Positions 10,509 through 19,307 of a DNA stretch of 64,000 bases are shown here, piece by piece (position 1 is the first letter of the stretch; every line of letters begins with the position of its first letter). Location of the stretch: assembly GCF_014884965.1 (NCBI RefSeq), contig NZ_JABTBO010000005.1:1-64000 (forward strand), written 5' to 3'. Source of the DNA: Spirabiliibacterium mucosae (GTDB taxonomy: Bacteria; Pseudomonadota; Gammaproteobacteria; Enterobacterales; Pasteurellaceae). The notes under the pieces are model-generated. The model worked only from the letters and a program-made list of their open reading frames with translations, had not been told where the DNA came from and did no database searches. The translations under genes were made by a program, and so were the position numbers.

Positions 10509-11957
10509 ATTTTAAAACTGATTAAACAATTTTTCGGCAAAGTCGAACAACCCAGCAACCCGCAGCCGACTACAACTGCCCCTGCGCCGAGCCCTGCCCC
10601 ACGCCCAGCCGAAACGCATGGGCAAGAAACACTTCAGCCCACTCGCGTGAAGGCCTCAAGCATCGGCGTGCACACCAAGCTGGTATCTCACAACGCACTG
10701 AGTGTGGTCACCAAACTGCAGCGCCACGGTTATGAGGCCTATTTGGTTGGCGGCTGCCTGCGCGATATGCTGCTTGAGCGAAAGCCGAAAGATTTTGACG
10801 TGGCCACCAACGCCAGCCCAGAACAGATCAAGCGCGCCTTTGGCCGCCAATGCCGCCTTGTCGGCCGCCGCTTTCGCCTAGCGCACATTATGTGTGGGCG
10901 CGAAATTATTGAAGTGGCGACCTTCCGCGGCGAATCCGAAACCTCGGATGAATTACAGCGCAAATGCAACACCGACGGCATGCTGCTGCGCGATAATGTT
11001 TACGGCACTCTCGAAGACGACGCCAAGCGGCGCGATTTCACCGTCAACTCCCTTTATTATGATCCGCAGCGCAATGAAGTGCTGGATTATTTCAACGGCG
11101 TGGACGACATCCGCGCGGGCAAGCTGCGCCTTATTGGCGACCCTAAAGTGCGGTATCAAGAAGACCCTGTGCGCATTTTGCGCGCGGTGCGCTTTATGGC
11201 CAAGCTGGATATGTTCCTAGAACGCGAAAGCCTTGAGCCGATAGCGCACTATGCCCCACTACTACGCCAAATCCCTTCTGCGCGCTTATTTGATGAGTCA
11301 CTCAAACTGCTGCAAAGTGGTAATGGCTTGAAAACCTACCGCCTGTTGCGGGAATATGATTTGGTGAAATACCTCTTCCCGACCTTGGTGGCCTATTTCA
11401 CGCCAAATCAAGACTCCCTCGCCGAGCGCATGATTGAGCACGCCCTGCGCTCAACCGATGAGCGTATCGCCGATAACTTGCGGATTAACCCGGCGTTTAT
11501 GTTTGCCGCGATTTTTTGGTACCCACTGCGTGAGAGCATGGAGCAGCTGAAAAACGAAGCAAATTTGAAAAACAACGATGCCTTTAACGTCGCCGCCGCC
11601 GATGTGCTCAGTGGCCTTTGCAAAGCACTGGCGGTGCCACGGCGTCACACCATGGTGATTCGGGAAATTTGGTCACTGCAATTGCAGTTTCCACGGCGCA
11701 ACGGCAACCAAGCTGAGCGCATTTTTGCTCGCAACAAATTCCGCGCTGGCTTTGATTTGCTCGCCATGCGCGCAGAATTAGAAAAAGGCGATTTAATCGA
11801 GCTGACCGAATGGTGGCATGCCTATCAATTAAGCAACGAAAGCCAGCGTCAAGCGTTGGTGGACGAGCAAAATCAAAAATCGCCACCGGCGAAAAAACGC
11901 CGCCCACGCCGGCGTCGCAAACGCAAACCTGCCACCACGGGAGCCAATAATGCCTAG
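10509..11957 (+). CDS. pcnB: Poly(A) polymerase I, probable AUU start
   Basis: PcnB adds poly(A) tails to RNA 3' ends and so promotes decay. The nucleotidyltransferase core is clear: LVGGCLRD, KPKDFDV metal-binding motif, RRFRLAHIM and the RRDFTVNSLYY segment, followed by the RNA-binding domains and a basic tail (KKRRPRRRRKRK). No ATG, GTG or TTG is well placed for the conserved N terminus. ATT at 10509 lies six bases after a GAGG site, and the residues that follow (LKLIKQFFGKV) align with the E. coli start, which is known to use AUU. An in-frame ATG at 10461 would add 16 residues without a ribosome site. The gene overlaps folK by eight bases. Confidence 0.93.
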   Translation: MLKLIKQFFGKVEQPSNPQPTTTAPAPSPAPRPAETHGQETLQPTRVKASSIGVHTKLVSHNALSVVTKLQRHGYEAYLVGGCLRDMLLERKPKDFDVATNASPEQIKRAFGRQCRLVGRRFRLAHIMCGREIIEVATFRGESETSDELQRKCNTDGMLLRDNVYGTLEDDAKRRDFTVNSLYYDPQRNEVLDYFNGVDDIRAGKLRLIGDPKVRYQEDPVRILRAVRFMAKLDMFLERESLEPIAHYAPLLRQIPSARLFDESLKLLQSGNGLKTYRLLREYDLVKYLFPTLVAYFTPNQDSLAERMIEHALRSTDERIADNLRINPAFMFAAIFWYPLRESMEQLKNEANLKNNDAFNVAAADVLSGLCKALAVPRRHTMVIREIWSLQLQFPRRNGNQAERIFARNKFRAGFDLLAMRAELEKGDLIELTEWWHAYQLSNESQRQALVDEQNQKSPPAKKRRPRRRRKRKPATTGANNA

Positions 11958-12435
11958 CGTGCGCGCCTTTATTGCCCTTGGCAGCAATTTGGGCAACCCT
12001 GTTGAGCAGCTTGAGCGCGCCTTGAATGCCCTCAAGCAGCTGCCTGACACGCAGCTCAGTGCGGTCAGCGCGTTTTATCAAAGCGTGCCCCTTGGCCCGC
12101 AGGATCAACCTGATTACGTCAACGCCGTCGCCGCTGTTGATACCGCACTTTCACCTTTGGCACTGCTCGAGCAGCTCCAACAAATTGAACAGGCCCAAGG
12201 CCGCGTGCGCAAACGCCGCTGGGGCGAGCGCACGCTTGACCTCGACATTTTGCTCTACGGCAATACCTTCATCCAAAGTGAGCGGCTCACCGTGCCGCAC
12301 TACGACATGCACCAGCGCGAATTTGTGCTGATCCCACTGCTTGAGATCGCCCCTGATCTCATCATGCCCGATGGCACACCACTGCACGCCCTCGCTGAGC
12401 CTTTTGCCAATCACACCATGCAAAAAGTGCGCTAG
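11950..12435 (+). CDS. folK: 2-amino-4-hydroxy-6-hydroxymethyldihydropteridine diphosphokinase
   Basis: HPPK transfers pyrophosphate from ATP to the pterin precursor of folate in the cytoplasm. The 161-residue protein has the start FIALGSNLGNP, the SAFYQSVPLGPQDQPDYVNAV segment, and the HPPK signature R-WGERTLDLDILLY with the two metal-binding Asp residues. It overlaps pcnB by eight bases, the conserved pcnB-folK arrangement. Confidence 0.97.
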   Translation: MPSVRAFIALGSNLGNPVEQLERALNALKQLPDTQLSAVSAFYQSVPLGPQDQPDYVNAVAAVDTALSPLALLEQLQQIEQAQGRVRKRRWGERTLDLDILLYGNTFIQSERLTVPHYDMHQREFVLIPLLEIAPDLIMPDGTPLHALAEPFANHTMQKVR

Positions 12436-12529
12436 CGTCTACGATCGTCATCGCATTTTGCCCGCCGCGGCCTTGCTCTGCGCCTCGCCGTAATTTAACC
12501 TGCAAGCACACACCACCGCAGGAGGCACT

Positions 12530-12757
12530 ATGTTAACGTTATTTAAACGCCCAATTGAAAAAGAAACTTTAGATGCGTGGGCTAAAATGAGTGATGACAT
12601 TGCTAAGGTTGCTATCTTAGCTGTTCCTGTTGTCATTTTAGGGGAAAATGCTATACTCAATAAAGGATTAAACGCAGTCATGCTGCTAATGGCGATATTT
12701 CTCTTTATGAATATTGCTCGCAAACTGAGAGTATTAAAGGCAACATTAGGGGGATAA
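12530..12757 (+). CDS. Small membrane protein of unknown function, 75 residues
   Basis: I do not recognise this protein. A strong AGGAGG site lies just upstream of the ATG. The product has an amphipathic N terminus (residues 1-24), a hydrophobic segment at about 25-42 (IAKVAILAVPVVILGENAIL) and a second at about 48-62, then a basic tail. Its stop codon directly abuts the ATG of the next small gene, so the two are surely co-translated. It stands alone between folK and metX with a hairpin after the pair. Roles such as a stress membrane peptide or a toxin-like protein are possible but not shown. Confidence 0.75.
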   Translation: MLTLFKRPIEKETLDAWAKMSDDIAKVAILAVPVVILGENAILNKGLNAVMLLMAIFLFMNIARKLRVLKATLGG

Positions 12758-12850
12758 ATGAGCGCAGTGACATTCAGCATCGCTACTTTTCTACTTATGG
12801 CGATACTCTTCAACTACTTGGTATCAAAACTCGCCAATAAAAATAATTAA
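12758..12850 (+). CDS. Tiny membrane protein of unknown function, 30 residues
   Basis: An ATG at 12758 follows an AGGGGG site and the stop of the preceding gene with no gap. The 30-residue product is one hydrophobic helix (about residues 4-22, TFSIATFLLMAILFNYLV) with a Lys/Asn-rich tail (SKLANKNN). Size, ribosome site and direct coupling to the upstream membrane protein support a real gene. The function is unknown. Confidence 0.65.
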   Translation: MSAVTFSIATFLLMAILFNYLVSKLANKNN

Positions 12851-12853
12851 CTT

Positions 12854-12873
12854 AAGCCTGCCCACGCAGGCTT
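12854..12873. terminator. Probable bidirectional terminator hairpin
   Basis: AAGCCTGC (12854-12861) and GCAGGCTT (12866-12873) form a perfect 8-bp stem with loop CCAC between the small-gene pair and metX, which converge here. The downstream T content is modest on the plus strand (CATTATT), so termination strength is uncertain. Confidence 0.65.
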
Positions 12874-12875
12874 CA

Positions 12876-13955
12876 TTATTCCTGCCCTAAACCCTTGCGC
12901 AAAAACGGTTCAAAAAAGTCGTATTCCACCAAAAAGGCATCGTGGCCGAAGTCGGAATTGAGCTCGTAATAGTCAAGATTCACGCCGCTTGCTCGCAACT
13001 CATCGCGGCTGGCGTGCATATCACTTAAGGTGAAGAGTTGATCGCTGGCGACAGCAATCATGGTGTAGTGCGCTTGAATGCGTGAAAGTGCGGTTTGACG
13101 GCTTTCATAGCCGTCGGCAGGGTCAAAGCTGTCGAGCGCGCGGGTGAGGTGCAAATAGCTGTTGGCATCAAAGCGGTCAAGAAATTTTTGCCCTTGATAG
13201 CTCAAATAAGACTCCACCTGAAAGGTGTCGCCAAAATAGCGCGGCTCTTGCTTTTTGGCGCGGCCAAAGGCCTTGTTGAGTTGGCGGCCCGTGCGATAGG
13301 TCAGCATGCCGAGCATCCGCGCCACGGCCAGCCCTTGATGCGGTGGCGTGCTCTCATAGTAATCGCCATTATTAAAGTGCGGATCTGCGATGATCGCCTG
13401 GCGCATCACATGGTCAAACCCCACCGCCTCAGGGCTTAGTGCCAGTGAGGAGCACAAGTTAATCACATGGGTTATCATCTCGGGATACGCAATCGCCCAC
13501 TGGGTAGCCTGCATGCCGCCAAAAGAGCCGCCGATCACCGCGTGCAAATGATGAATCTCGAGATAATCCAACAGCGCTTTTTGCACGGCAACGATATCCT
13601 GCACGCTAATAGCTGGGAAGCGGCTGCCAAAGGCCTTGCCGTCAGGCGCTAGAGAAGACGGGCCCGTTGTGCCCATGCAACCGCCAAGCACGTTGGAGCA
13701 AATGAAAAAATAGCGCTGCGTGTCCAACGCCAGCCCTGGCCCCATAAAATTTTGCCACCAGCCTTTTTGCCCCGATTCACTCGCGTGATAAGGCTCGGCG
13801 TCGCCGGTGAGCGCATGGCAAATCAGCACAGCGTTGTCGCGCGCGGGATTGAGCGTGCCGTAGGTTTGGTAGGCCACCTCAATGTTGGCAAGCGCGCCGC
13901 CATTGAACAGGGCAAGCGGTGCGTGTTGAAATAGGGTTACACGTTTGATTGTCAT
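12876..13955 (-). CDS. metX: Homoserine O-acetyltransferase
   Basis: MetX acylates homoserine with an acyl-CoA as the first committed step of methionine synthesis. The 359-residue alpha/beta-hydrolase has the family start ([10 protein letters not shown]-like [11 protein letters not shown]), VLICHALTG, the [11 protein letters not shown] loop, the nucleophile elbow GGSFGGMQA, and the late acid and base residues ([16 protein letters not shown]). Whether the acyl donor is acetyl- or succinyl-CoA cannot be told from family membership alone. MetJ-like boxes lie upstream, next to a TTGACA on the same strand, so repression by methionine is likely. Confidence 0.95.
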   Translation of the reverse strand: MTIKRVTLFQHAPLALFNGGALANIEVAYQTYGTLNPARDNAVLICHALTGDAEPYHASESGQKGWWQNFMGPGLALDTQRYFFICSNVLGGCMGTTGPSSLAPDGKAFGSRFPAISVQDIVAVQKALLDYLEIHHLHAVIGGSFGGMQATQWAIAYPEMITHVINLCSSLALSPEAVGFDHVMRQAIIADPHFNNGDYYESTPPHQGLAVARMLGMLTYRTGRQLNKAFGRAKKQEPRYFGDTFQVESYLSYQGQKFLDRFDANSYLHLTRALDSFDPADGYESRQTALSRIQAHYTMIAVASDQLFTLSDMHASRDELRASGVNLDYYELNSDFGHDAFLVEYDFFEPFLRKGLGQE

Positions 13956-14023
13956 AGACCTTACACAGCGGGTTGACGAAATGCCATTACGTTACCGAGC
14001 GGCGGGAGATGTCAAGAAATTTT

Positions 14024-14039
14024 AGCAGTCTAAACGTCT
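14024..14039. promoter_or_regulatory. Tandem MetJ-like operator between metX and an EamA transporter
   Basis: Two adjacent 8-mers, AGCAGTCT (14024-14031, six of eight matches) and AAACGTCT (14032-14039, seven of eight), resemble the met-box AGACGTCT. On the metX strand a TTGACA hexamer (complement of 14010-14015) lies just downstream. Tandem met-boxes are the normal MetJ binding arrangement, and metX is a natural target. The divergent transporter gene starts 83 bases away on the other side. Confidence 0.5.
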
Positions 14040-14121
14040 AGATTTAAAAACGGCTAAAATAGTCTTTGCATTTTGCCGCTTGCACGGTATGCTTATACCA
14101 TTTTTCATCATAGTAAACATT

Positions 14122-15009
14122 ATGTTACATCATCCAATTAAAGGCGCTGTGGCGATGATTCTCGCCGGCGTGGTGTTCGCCGCCATCAATGCCCTAACCC
14201 AAATTTTGGGGTTGCACTCCGCCATTAGCTCACAATCGGTGGCGTTGTATCAATATTTATTCGCCTTGCTGTTTTTAGCGCCCAGCCTCTTTCGAGCGGG
14301 CAAAAGCGTGCTCAAAACGCGCTATCTCACCTGGCATATCGTGCGGGTGGGGATTTCGGTTATCGGCATTCAGTGTTGGATCAGCGCGCTGATCTACCCC
14401 ATCCCGATTTGGCAAGGCATCGCCTTGATTATGACCTCGCCTCTGTTCGCCACCCTCGGCGCGGCACTTTTTTTGAAAGAAAAGGTCGGCGCAAACCGCC
14501 TGTTCGCCACCTTGCTTGGCTTTAGTGGCGCGATGTTGATTTTAAAACCGTGGGCGGAGGACTTTAACCCCGTGGCACTGCTGCCTGTGGCTGCCGCACT
14601 GTGTTGGGCCATTTATTCATTAATGGTGAAAAAGCTCTCGGCTCACGAGTCACCCACCACCATTGTGGTCTATCTGTTTATTTTAATCACGCCGTTTAAC
14701 CTATTAATGGCGCTTAACAACAGCCTTGTTGCGCCCACTGCGATGGAGTTGGGCTATTTGATTTTGCTTGGCTTTTTAACCGCGATTGCGCAGTTGGCGG
14801 TGGCGAAGGCGTATAATTTTGCCGATGCGGCCTATTTGCAGCCGTTTGATTTTTTAAAACTGCCACTCAATGTGCTCGCCGGCTGGTGGATCTTCTCCAC
14901 GGTGCCGCCTGGGCGGCTGTGGCTGGGCGCGGCGCTGATTATTATCGCGATTTTATACATCACCTACAGCGAAAATGCCGCGCAAAAAGCAAAAGTGCGG
15001 TCTGCGTAG
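14122..15009 (+). CDS. EamA/DMT-superfamily transporter
   Basis: A 295-residue polytopic inner-membrane protein with about ten hydrophobic segments in two EamA repeats (first half MILAGVVFAAINALTQ, second half VAAALCWAIYSLMVKKL). The family exports or imports small metabolites; the substrate cannot be told from sequence. I use the ATG at 14122 (MLHHPIKGAVAM), which begins just before the first membrane segment, rather than the in-frame ATG at 14080. It diverges from metX across MetJ-like boxes, which hints at a link with methionine or a related amino acid, but this is only inference. Confidence 0.88.
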   Translation: MLHHPIKGAVAMILAGVVFAAINALTQILGLHSAISSQSVALYQYLFALLFLAPSLFRAGKSVLKTRYLTWHIVRVGISVIGIQCWISALIYPIPIWQGIALIMTSPLFATLGAALFLKEKVGANRLFATLLGFSGAMLILKPWAEDFNPVALLPVAAALCWAIYSLMVKKLSAHESPTTIVVYLFILITPFNLLMALNNSLVAPTAMELGYLILLGFLTAIAQLAVAKAYNFADAAYLQPFDFLKLPLNVLAGWWIFSTVPPGRLWLGAALIIIAILYITYSENAAQKAKVRSA

Positions 15010-15067
15010 CTTTTATCGCGCGGGCAAACTCGGTATAATCGCCCTAGGCTAAGCGCATAAGAAGATT

Positions 15068-15802
15068 ATGGCGAAAAAGAAATCACCTCAGAAAACCGCA
15101 CTTTCCTCCATCCACGAGCGCTTAGCGCGGCTCGGCGCACCGTTGCGCGCCTTGTTACCCAAACTGCTGCGATATCTTGGCATCAGCGCGCTGGCGGCGG
15201 TATTGTTGGTGGCGGTCATTGATATTGGCGTGAGTTTGTATGTGCGTGGTGATGTGTATGAAAACGCCGACGAGCTGCCCTATCGCCCTTATGGCTTGGT
15301 GCTCGGCACCTCGCGCTATTTCAGCGACAACTCGCTCAATTTATTTTATTACAACCGCCTGCTGGCGGCGCAAAAGCTGATTAAAAGCCACAAGGTGGAT
15401 TACCTTCTGCTCAGCGGCGACAACCGCCAAGCGTCTTACAACGAGCCGCGCAATATGTTCAAAGATTTACGCAAGCTCGGCGTGGGCGCAGATTTTTTAT
15501 ACCTCGATTTTGCCGGCTTCCGCACGCTGGATTCGGTGATTCGCGCCAAAGATATTTTTCACGCTCACGCGATGACGATTATCTCCCAGCGGTTTCATTG
15601 CGAACGGGCGTTATTTATCGCCAAATATTACGATATCAACGCCATTTGCTTTGCCGCTGATTACCCTGAAGGCCACTACGGCGTGCGTGTGCGTGAGCTG
15701 TTGGCACGCGTGTATATGCTGTGGGATTTGTTCACCCAGAAAAAACCGCACTTTTTAGGCAAAGCTGAACCCCTGCCGCCGCCATTGATGGTGGAGCCCT
15801 AA
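15068..15802 (+). CDS. sanA: SanA/YdcF family envelope protein (DUF218)
   Basis: A 244-residue protein with a cytoplasmic N terminus, one membrane segment at about 36-58 (LGISALAAVLLVAVIDIGVS) and a periplasmic DUF218 domain. The domain shows the family motifs VLGTSRY, LLLSGDNRQASYNEP, MFKDLRKLGV and TIISQRFHCERA. SanA-type proteins affect envelope barrier function and vancomycin resistance at high temperature in E. coli. The chemistry is not established. It precedes the rsx operon by 85 bases. Confidence 0.88.
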   Translation: MAKKKSPQKTALSSIHERLARLGAPLRALLPKLLRYLGISALAAVLLVAVIDIGVSLYVRGDVYENADELPYRPYGLVLGTSRYFSDNSLNLFYYNRLLAAQKLIKSHKVDYLLLSGDNRQASYNEPRNMFKDLRKLGVGADFLYLDFAGFRTLDSVIRAKDIFHAHAMTIISQRFHCERALFIAKYYDINAICFAADYPEGHYGVRVRELLARVYMLWDLFTQKKPHFLGKAEPLPPPLMVEP

Positions 15803-15814
15803 GTTTGCGAAAAT

Positions 15815-15855
15815 AATCGCGATCGAGTATTGTTCTAACTGAGATAAATCGCGAT
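15815..15855. repeat. Two copies of palindrome-containing AATCGCGAT upstream of rsxA
   Basis: AATCGCGAT occurs at 15815-15823 and again at 15847-15855. Each contains the 8-bp palindrome ATCGCGAT. The spacing of 32 bases is close to three helical turns, so a protein could bind both on one face. They lie in the 85-base gap between sanA and rsxA, where the rsx promoter is expected. The regulator is unknown. Confidence 0.4.
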
Positions 15856-15887
15856 AATAGCACTCTTAAATTTTTGGCATTGAAACG

Positions 15888-16469
15888 ATGATAGATTACC
15901 TTTTGTTGGTTATTGGCACCGCGCTGGTCAATAACTTTGTATTGATTAAATTTTTAGGCTTGTGCCCGTTTATGGGGGTTTCAAAAAAAATTGAAACCGC
16001 CATCGGCATGGGCTTGGCCACCACTTTTGTGTTGACGGTGGCCTCACTGTGCTCGTATTTGATCCAGCGCTATATCCTCGCCCCGCTCGATGCCAACTTT
16101 TTGCAAACCCTCGTCTTTATTTTGGTGATCGCCGTCGTGGTGCAATTCACCGAAATGGTGATCCACAAAACCAGCCCGGTGCTTTATCGCCTGCTGGGCA
16201 TCTTTTTGCCACTGATTACCACCAACTGTGCCGTGTTGGGCGTGGCGCTGTTGAACGTCAACCTTGCGCACAATTTAGTGCAATCGGTGGTCTACGGCTT
16301 TAGTGCCTCACTGGGCTTTTCGCTGGTGTTGGTGCTGTTTGCTGCCCTGCGTGAGCGCCTGGCGGGTGCCGATGTGCCTGCGCCGTTTCGTGGTGCATCC
16401 ATCGCGCTGATTACCGCAGGGTTGATGTCACTGGCCTTTTTAGGCTTTGCCGGCTTGGTGCATAGCTGA
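15888..16469 (+). CDS. rsxA: Rsx/Rnf electron transport complex subunit A
   Basis: RsxA is an integral membrane subunit of the Rnf-type complex, which couples electron flow between ferredoxin-like carriers and NADH and in enteric bacteria keeps SoxR reduced. The 193-residue protein has six predicted membrane helices and the conserved motifs [20 protein letters not shown] and [17 protein letters not shown], whose Cys residues match the membrane iron-sulfur site described for RnfA/RnfE. It overlaps rsxB by one base. First gene of an intact rsxABCDGE-nth operon. Confidence 0.97.
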   Translation: MIDYLLLVIGTALVNNFVLIKFLGLCPFMGVSKKIETAIGMGLATTFVLTVASLCSYLIQRYILAPLDANFLQTLVFILVIAVVVQFTEMVIHKTSPVLYRLLGIFLPLITTNCAVLGVALLNVNLAHNLVQSVVYGFSASLGFSLVLVLFAALRERLAGADVPAPFRGASIALITAGLMSLAFLGFAGLVHS

Positions 16470-17071
16470 TGAGTATGCTCGCGCAACTGACCACCTTGCA
16501 CTGGGTGCTGATCATCATCTCGCTGCTGGCGCTGATTTTTGGTGCGATTTTGGGCTTTTCGTCGGTCAAGCTCAAAGTGGAAAGCGACCCGATCGTGGAT
16601 AAAATCGACGCGCTGCTGCCGCAAAGCCAATGTGGCCAATGTGGCTACCCTGGCTGCCGGCCTTATGCCGATGCCATCGCCAACGGTGATGTGATCACCA
16701 AATGTGTGCCAGGTGGCCAGCCGCTGGTGGTGCAACTGGCGGATTTGCTTGGCGTCGAGGTGCCCAAAACCGATTTTGACGAAGGCGCGCCTGAGGTGAA
16801 AGTCGCCTTTATTCATGAAGACATGTGTATTGGTTGCACCAAGTGCATTCAAGCCTGCCCAGTGGACGCCATCATCGGCGCGAACAAAGCGCTGCACACC
16901 GTGATCCCGCGCCTTTGCACGGGTTGCGAGCTGTGTGTTGCGCCCTGCCCAACCGACTGCATCACCATGGAGCCAGTGAAAAAGGATCTCGAGCATTGGA
17001 ATTGGCAGTTCGACCGCACTTTGATTATCCCAACCCGCACTATTGAGCCGCAGGAGGATAGCCATGCGTGA
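16469..17071 (+). CDS. rsxB: Rsx/Rnf electron transport complex subunit B
   Basis: RsxB is the iron-sulfur subunit that passes electrons within the complex. The 200-residue protein has an N-terminal membrane anchor (about 11-32), a 4Fe-4S domain with CGQCGYPGC near 52-60 and a further Cys in KCVPGG, and a bacterial ferredoxin domain with [16 protein letters not shown] and [16 protein letters not shown]. The 3' end overlaps rsxC by eight bases. Confidence 0.97.
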   Translation: MSMLAQLTTLHWVLIIISLLALIFGAILGFSSVKLKVESDPIVDKIDALLPQSQCGQCGYPGCRPYADAIANGDVITKCVPGGQPLVVQLADLLGVEVPKTDFDEGAPEVKVAFIHEDMCIGCTKCIQACPVDAIIGANKALHTVIPRLCTGCELCVAPCPTDCITMEPVKKDLEHWNWQFDRTLIIPTRTIEPQEDSHA

Positions 17072-19307
17072 TCTCCTCCAACGGTTAGATAGCGGCAAGC
17101 TGTGGCGCTTCCCAGGCGGCATTCACCCGCGGGAGATGAAATCCCAATCCAACGGCAAGCGCATTGCCCGCATCGCGCTGGCAAAAGACTTTTATATCCC
17201 GCTGAAGCAACACATCGGCGAATCCGCCACGCTGTGTGTCGCGGTGGGTGAACATGTGCTCAAAGGGCAAAAACTCACCGAGCACAGCGATTTCCGCCAT
17301 GTGCCCGTGCACGCGCCAACATCGGGCTATATTCGCGCCATTGCGCCGTTCCCAGCCAATCACCCGTCAGGCTTGAGTGAAACCATGATCCACGTTGAAG
17401 CCGACGGCGAGGACAAATGGACCGCACTTGAGCCTTGCAGCGATTACTTAAGCCTGCCGCCACAAACCTTGGTGGAGAAAATTCACCACGCGGGCATCGC
17501 CGGCCTCGGCGGTGCGGTGTTCCCGACCGCGCGCAAAATTGAGGCCGTGTTATCCGGCATTGAGGCGCTGATTATTAACGGTGCGGAGTGTGAGCCTTAC
17601 ATCACCTGCGATGACCGCCTAATGCAAGACTACACCGCCGAAATGATTGAAGGCGTGCGTATTTTGCGCTACCTCACCCGCGCGCAGAAGGTGGTGATTG
17701 CAATTGAAGACAACAAACCGCGTGCCATTGCGGCGGTGAAAAAGGCGCTTAAAGGCGCCAACGATATTATACTGCGCGTGATCCCCACCATTTATCCATC
17801 GGGTGCGTCTAAGCAGTTGATCCAAATTTTAACTGGCCTTGAAGTGCCGCACGGGGCGCGCTCATCACAGCTGGGCATTTTGATGCACAACACCGGCACC
17901 GCCTATGCCATCAAACGCGCGGTGATTGACGGTGAGCCGATGATCGAACGGGTGGTGACCCTCACGGGCGATAAAATCCCGCAGCCGCGCAACTACTGGC
18001 TGCGTTTTGGCACGCCGATTCGCCACGTGCTCTCACAAGCAGGCTACCAAGCCGACCCACGGTTGCCGATTTTTGTCGGCGGGCCGATGATGGGCTATAT
18101 TCTGCCCAACTTGGCCGCACCGATCACCAAACTGAGCAACTGCATCATCGCGCCGGACCATTTTGAATATCAAGCGCAAGCCCCTGAACAGGGCTGCATT
18201 CGCTGCTCAAGCTGCTCGGATGCCTGCCCAGTGCAATTGCTGCCGCAGCAGCTTTATTGGTTTGCGCGCAACGAAGAGCACGACAAATCCACCCAATACA
18301 ACCTCAGCGCCTGTATTGAGTGCGGCGTGTGCGCCTATGTTTGCCCAAGCCACATCCCGCTGATTCAATACTTCCGCCAAGAAAAGGCGAAAATTGCTGA
18401 AATCAAAGAAAAAGAGCGCCTGGCAGAAGAGGCTAAAGTGCGGTTTGAAGCCCGTGAAGCACGCTTGTTGAAAGAAAAACAAGCCCGCGAGGCCCGCGCC
18501 AAAGCCGCCGCCGAAAAACGCAGGCAAGAGGTGGCCAACCAACAAGGGGAAGACCCTGTCAAAGCCGCCCTTGAGCGCTTGAAAGCGAAAAAAGCTCAAG
18601 CCACACCACAGGCCACCGTGCAAGGGCAAAACGGCGAGGTGCTGCCAGATAACAGCGAGCTAATGGCACAGCGCAAAGCCCGCCGCTTGCAAAAAGCCCA
18701 AGCAGCCAGTGAGCAAAGTGCGGTCTCGCAAGAAAGTGACCCACGCAAAGCCGCGGTGGCCGCTGCCCTTGCCCGCGCGAAAGCCAAACAAGCGGAAAAA
18801 ACACAAAGTGCGGTCGAGCCACAAGCAGAAATCGATCCACGCAAAGCCGCCGTGGCCGCTGCGATTGCCCGCGCGAAAGCCAAGCAGGCAGAGAAAACCG
18901 AAAGTGCGGTCGAGCCACAAGAAAACGACCCATGCAAAGCCGCCGTGGCCGCTGCGATTGCACGCGCGAAAGCCAAGCAGGCAGAGAAAACCGAAAGTGC
19001 GGTCGAGCCACAAGCAGAAAGCGATCCGAAAAAAGCCGCGGTGAAAGCCGCCATTGCCCGTGCCAAAGCCAAGCAGGCAGAGAAAACCCAAAGTGCGGTC
19101 GAGCCACAAGCAGAAAGCGATCCGAAAAAAACCGCGGTGAAAGCCGCCATTGCCCGTGCCAAAGCCAAGCAGGCAGAGAAAACACAAAGTGCGGTTGCGC
19201 CAAAAGAAGAAATCGACCCGAAAAAAGCCGCGGTGAAAGCCGCCATTGCGCGCGCCAAAGCCAAGCAGGCCGCCAAGGCAGAGAATAATTCAAAGGAAGG
19301 TGATTAA
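17064..19307 (+). CDS. rsxC: Rsx/Rnf electron transport complex subunit C
   Basis: RsxC is the peripheral NADH/FMN-binding subunit. The 747-residue protein has the complex-I 51-kDa-like core ([59 protein letters not shown]), then two 4Fe-4S motifs ([30 protein letters not shown]). After a charged coiled region, a C-terminal array of 31-32 residue repeats ([26 protein letters not shown]) begins near residue 550; similar repeats exist in E. coli RsxC. I start at 17064 ([11 protein letters not shown]) within the rsxB overlap; an in-frame ATG at 17043 would overlap more. It abuts rsxD by one base. Confidence 0.96.
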   Translation: MRDLLQRLDSGKLWRFPGGIHPREMKSQSNGKRIARIALAKDFYIPLKQHIGESATLCVAVGEHVLKGQKLTEHSDFRHVPVHAPTSGYIRAIAPFPANHPSGLSETMIHVEADGEDKWTALEPCSDYLSLPPQTLVEKIHHAGIAGLGGAVFPTARKIEAVLSGIEALIINGAECEPYITCDDRLMQDYTAEMIEGVRILRYLTRAQKVVIAIEDNKPRAIAAVKKALKGANDIILRVIPTIYPSGASKQLIQILTGLEVPHGARSSQLGILMHNTGTAYAIKRAVIDGEPMIERVVTLTGDKIPQPRNYWLRFGTPIRHVLSQAGYQADPRLPIFVGGPMMGYILPNLAAPITKLSNCIIAPDHFEYQAQAPEQGCIRCSSCSDACPVQLLPQQLYWFARNEEHDKSTQYNLSACIECGVCAYVCPSHIPLIQYFRQEKAKIAEIKEKERLAEEAKVRFEAREARLLKEKQAREARAKAAAEKRRQEVANQQGEDPVKAALERLKAKKAQATPQATVQGQNGEVLPDNSELMAQRKARRLQKAQAASEQSAVSQESDPRKAAVAAALARAKAKQAEKTQSAVEPQAEIDPRKAAVAAAIARAKAKQAEKTESAVEPQENDPCKAAVAAAIARAKAKQAEKTESAVEPQAESDPKKAAVKAAIARAKAKQAEKTQSAVEPQAESDPKKTAVKAAIARAKAKQAEKTQSAVAPKEEIDPKKAAVKAAIARAKAKQAAKAENNSKEGD
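18715..19195 (+). repeat. Repeat array with six DNA uptake cores inside rsxC
   Basis: AAAGTGCGGT occurs at 18715-18724, 18805-18814, 18901-18910, 18994-19003, 19090-19099 and 19186-19195, all in the same orientation. Spacings of 90, 96, 93, 96 and 96 bases equal the 30-32 codon period of the RsxC tail. The core encodes Ser-Ala-Val each time. Flanking DNA is also nearly identical between units, so the array could change length by recombination. Confidence 0.9.

Noticed and set aside
18715-19195. CRISPR array
   Set aside because: The unit is a 90-96 base coding repeat with similar sequence throughout; there are no unique spacers, and the frame is that of RsxC.
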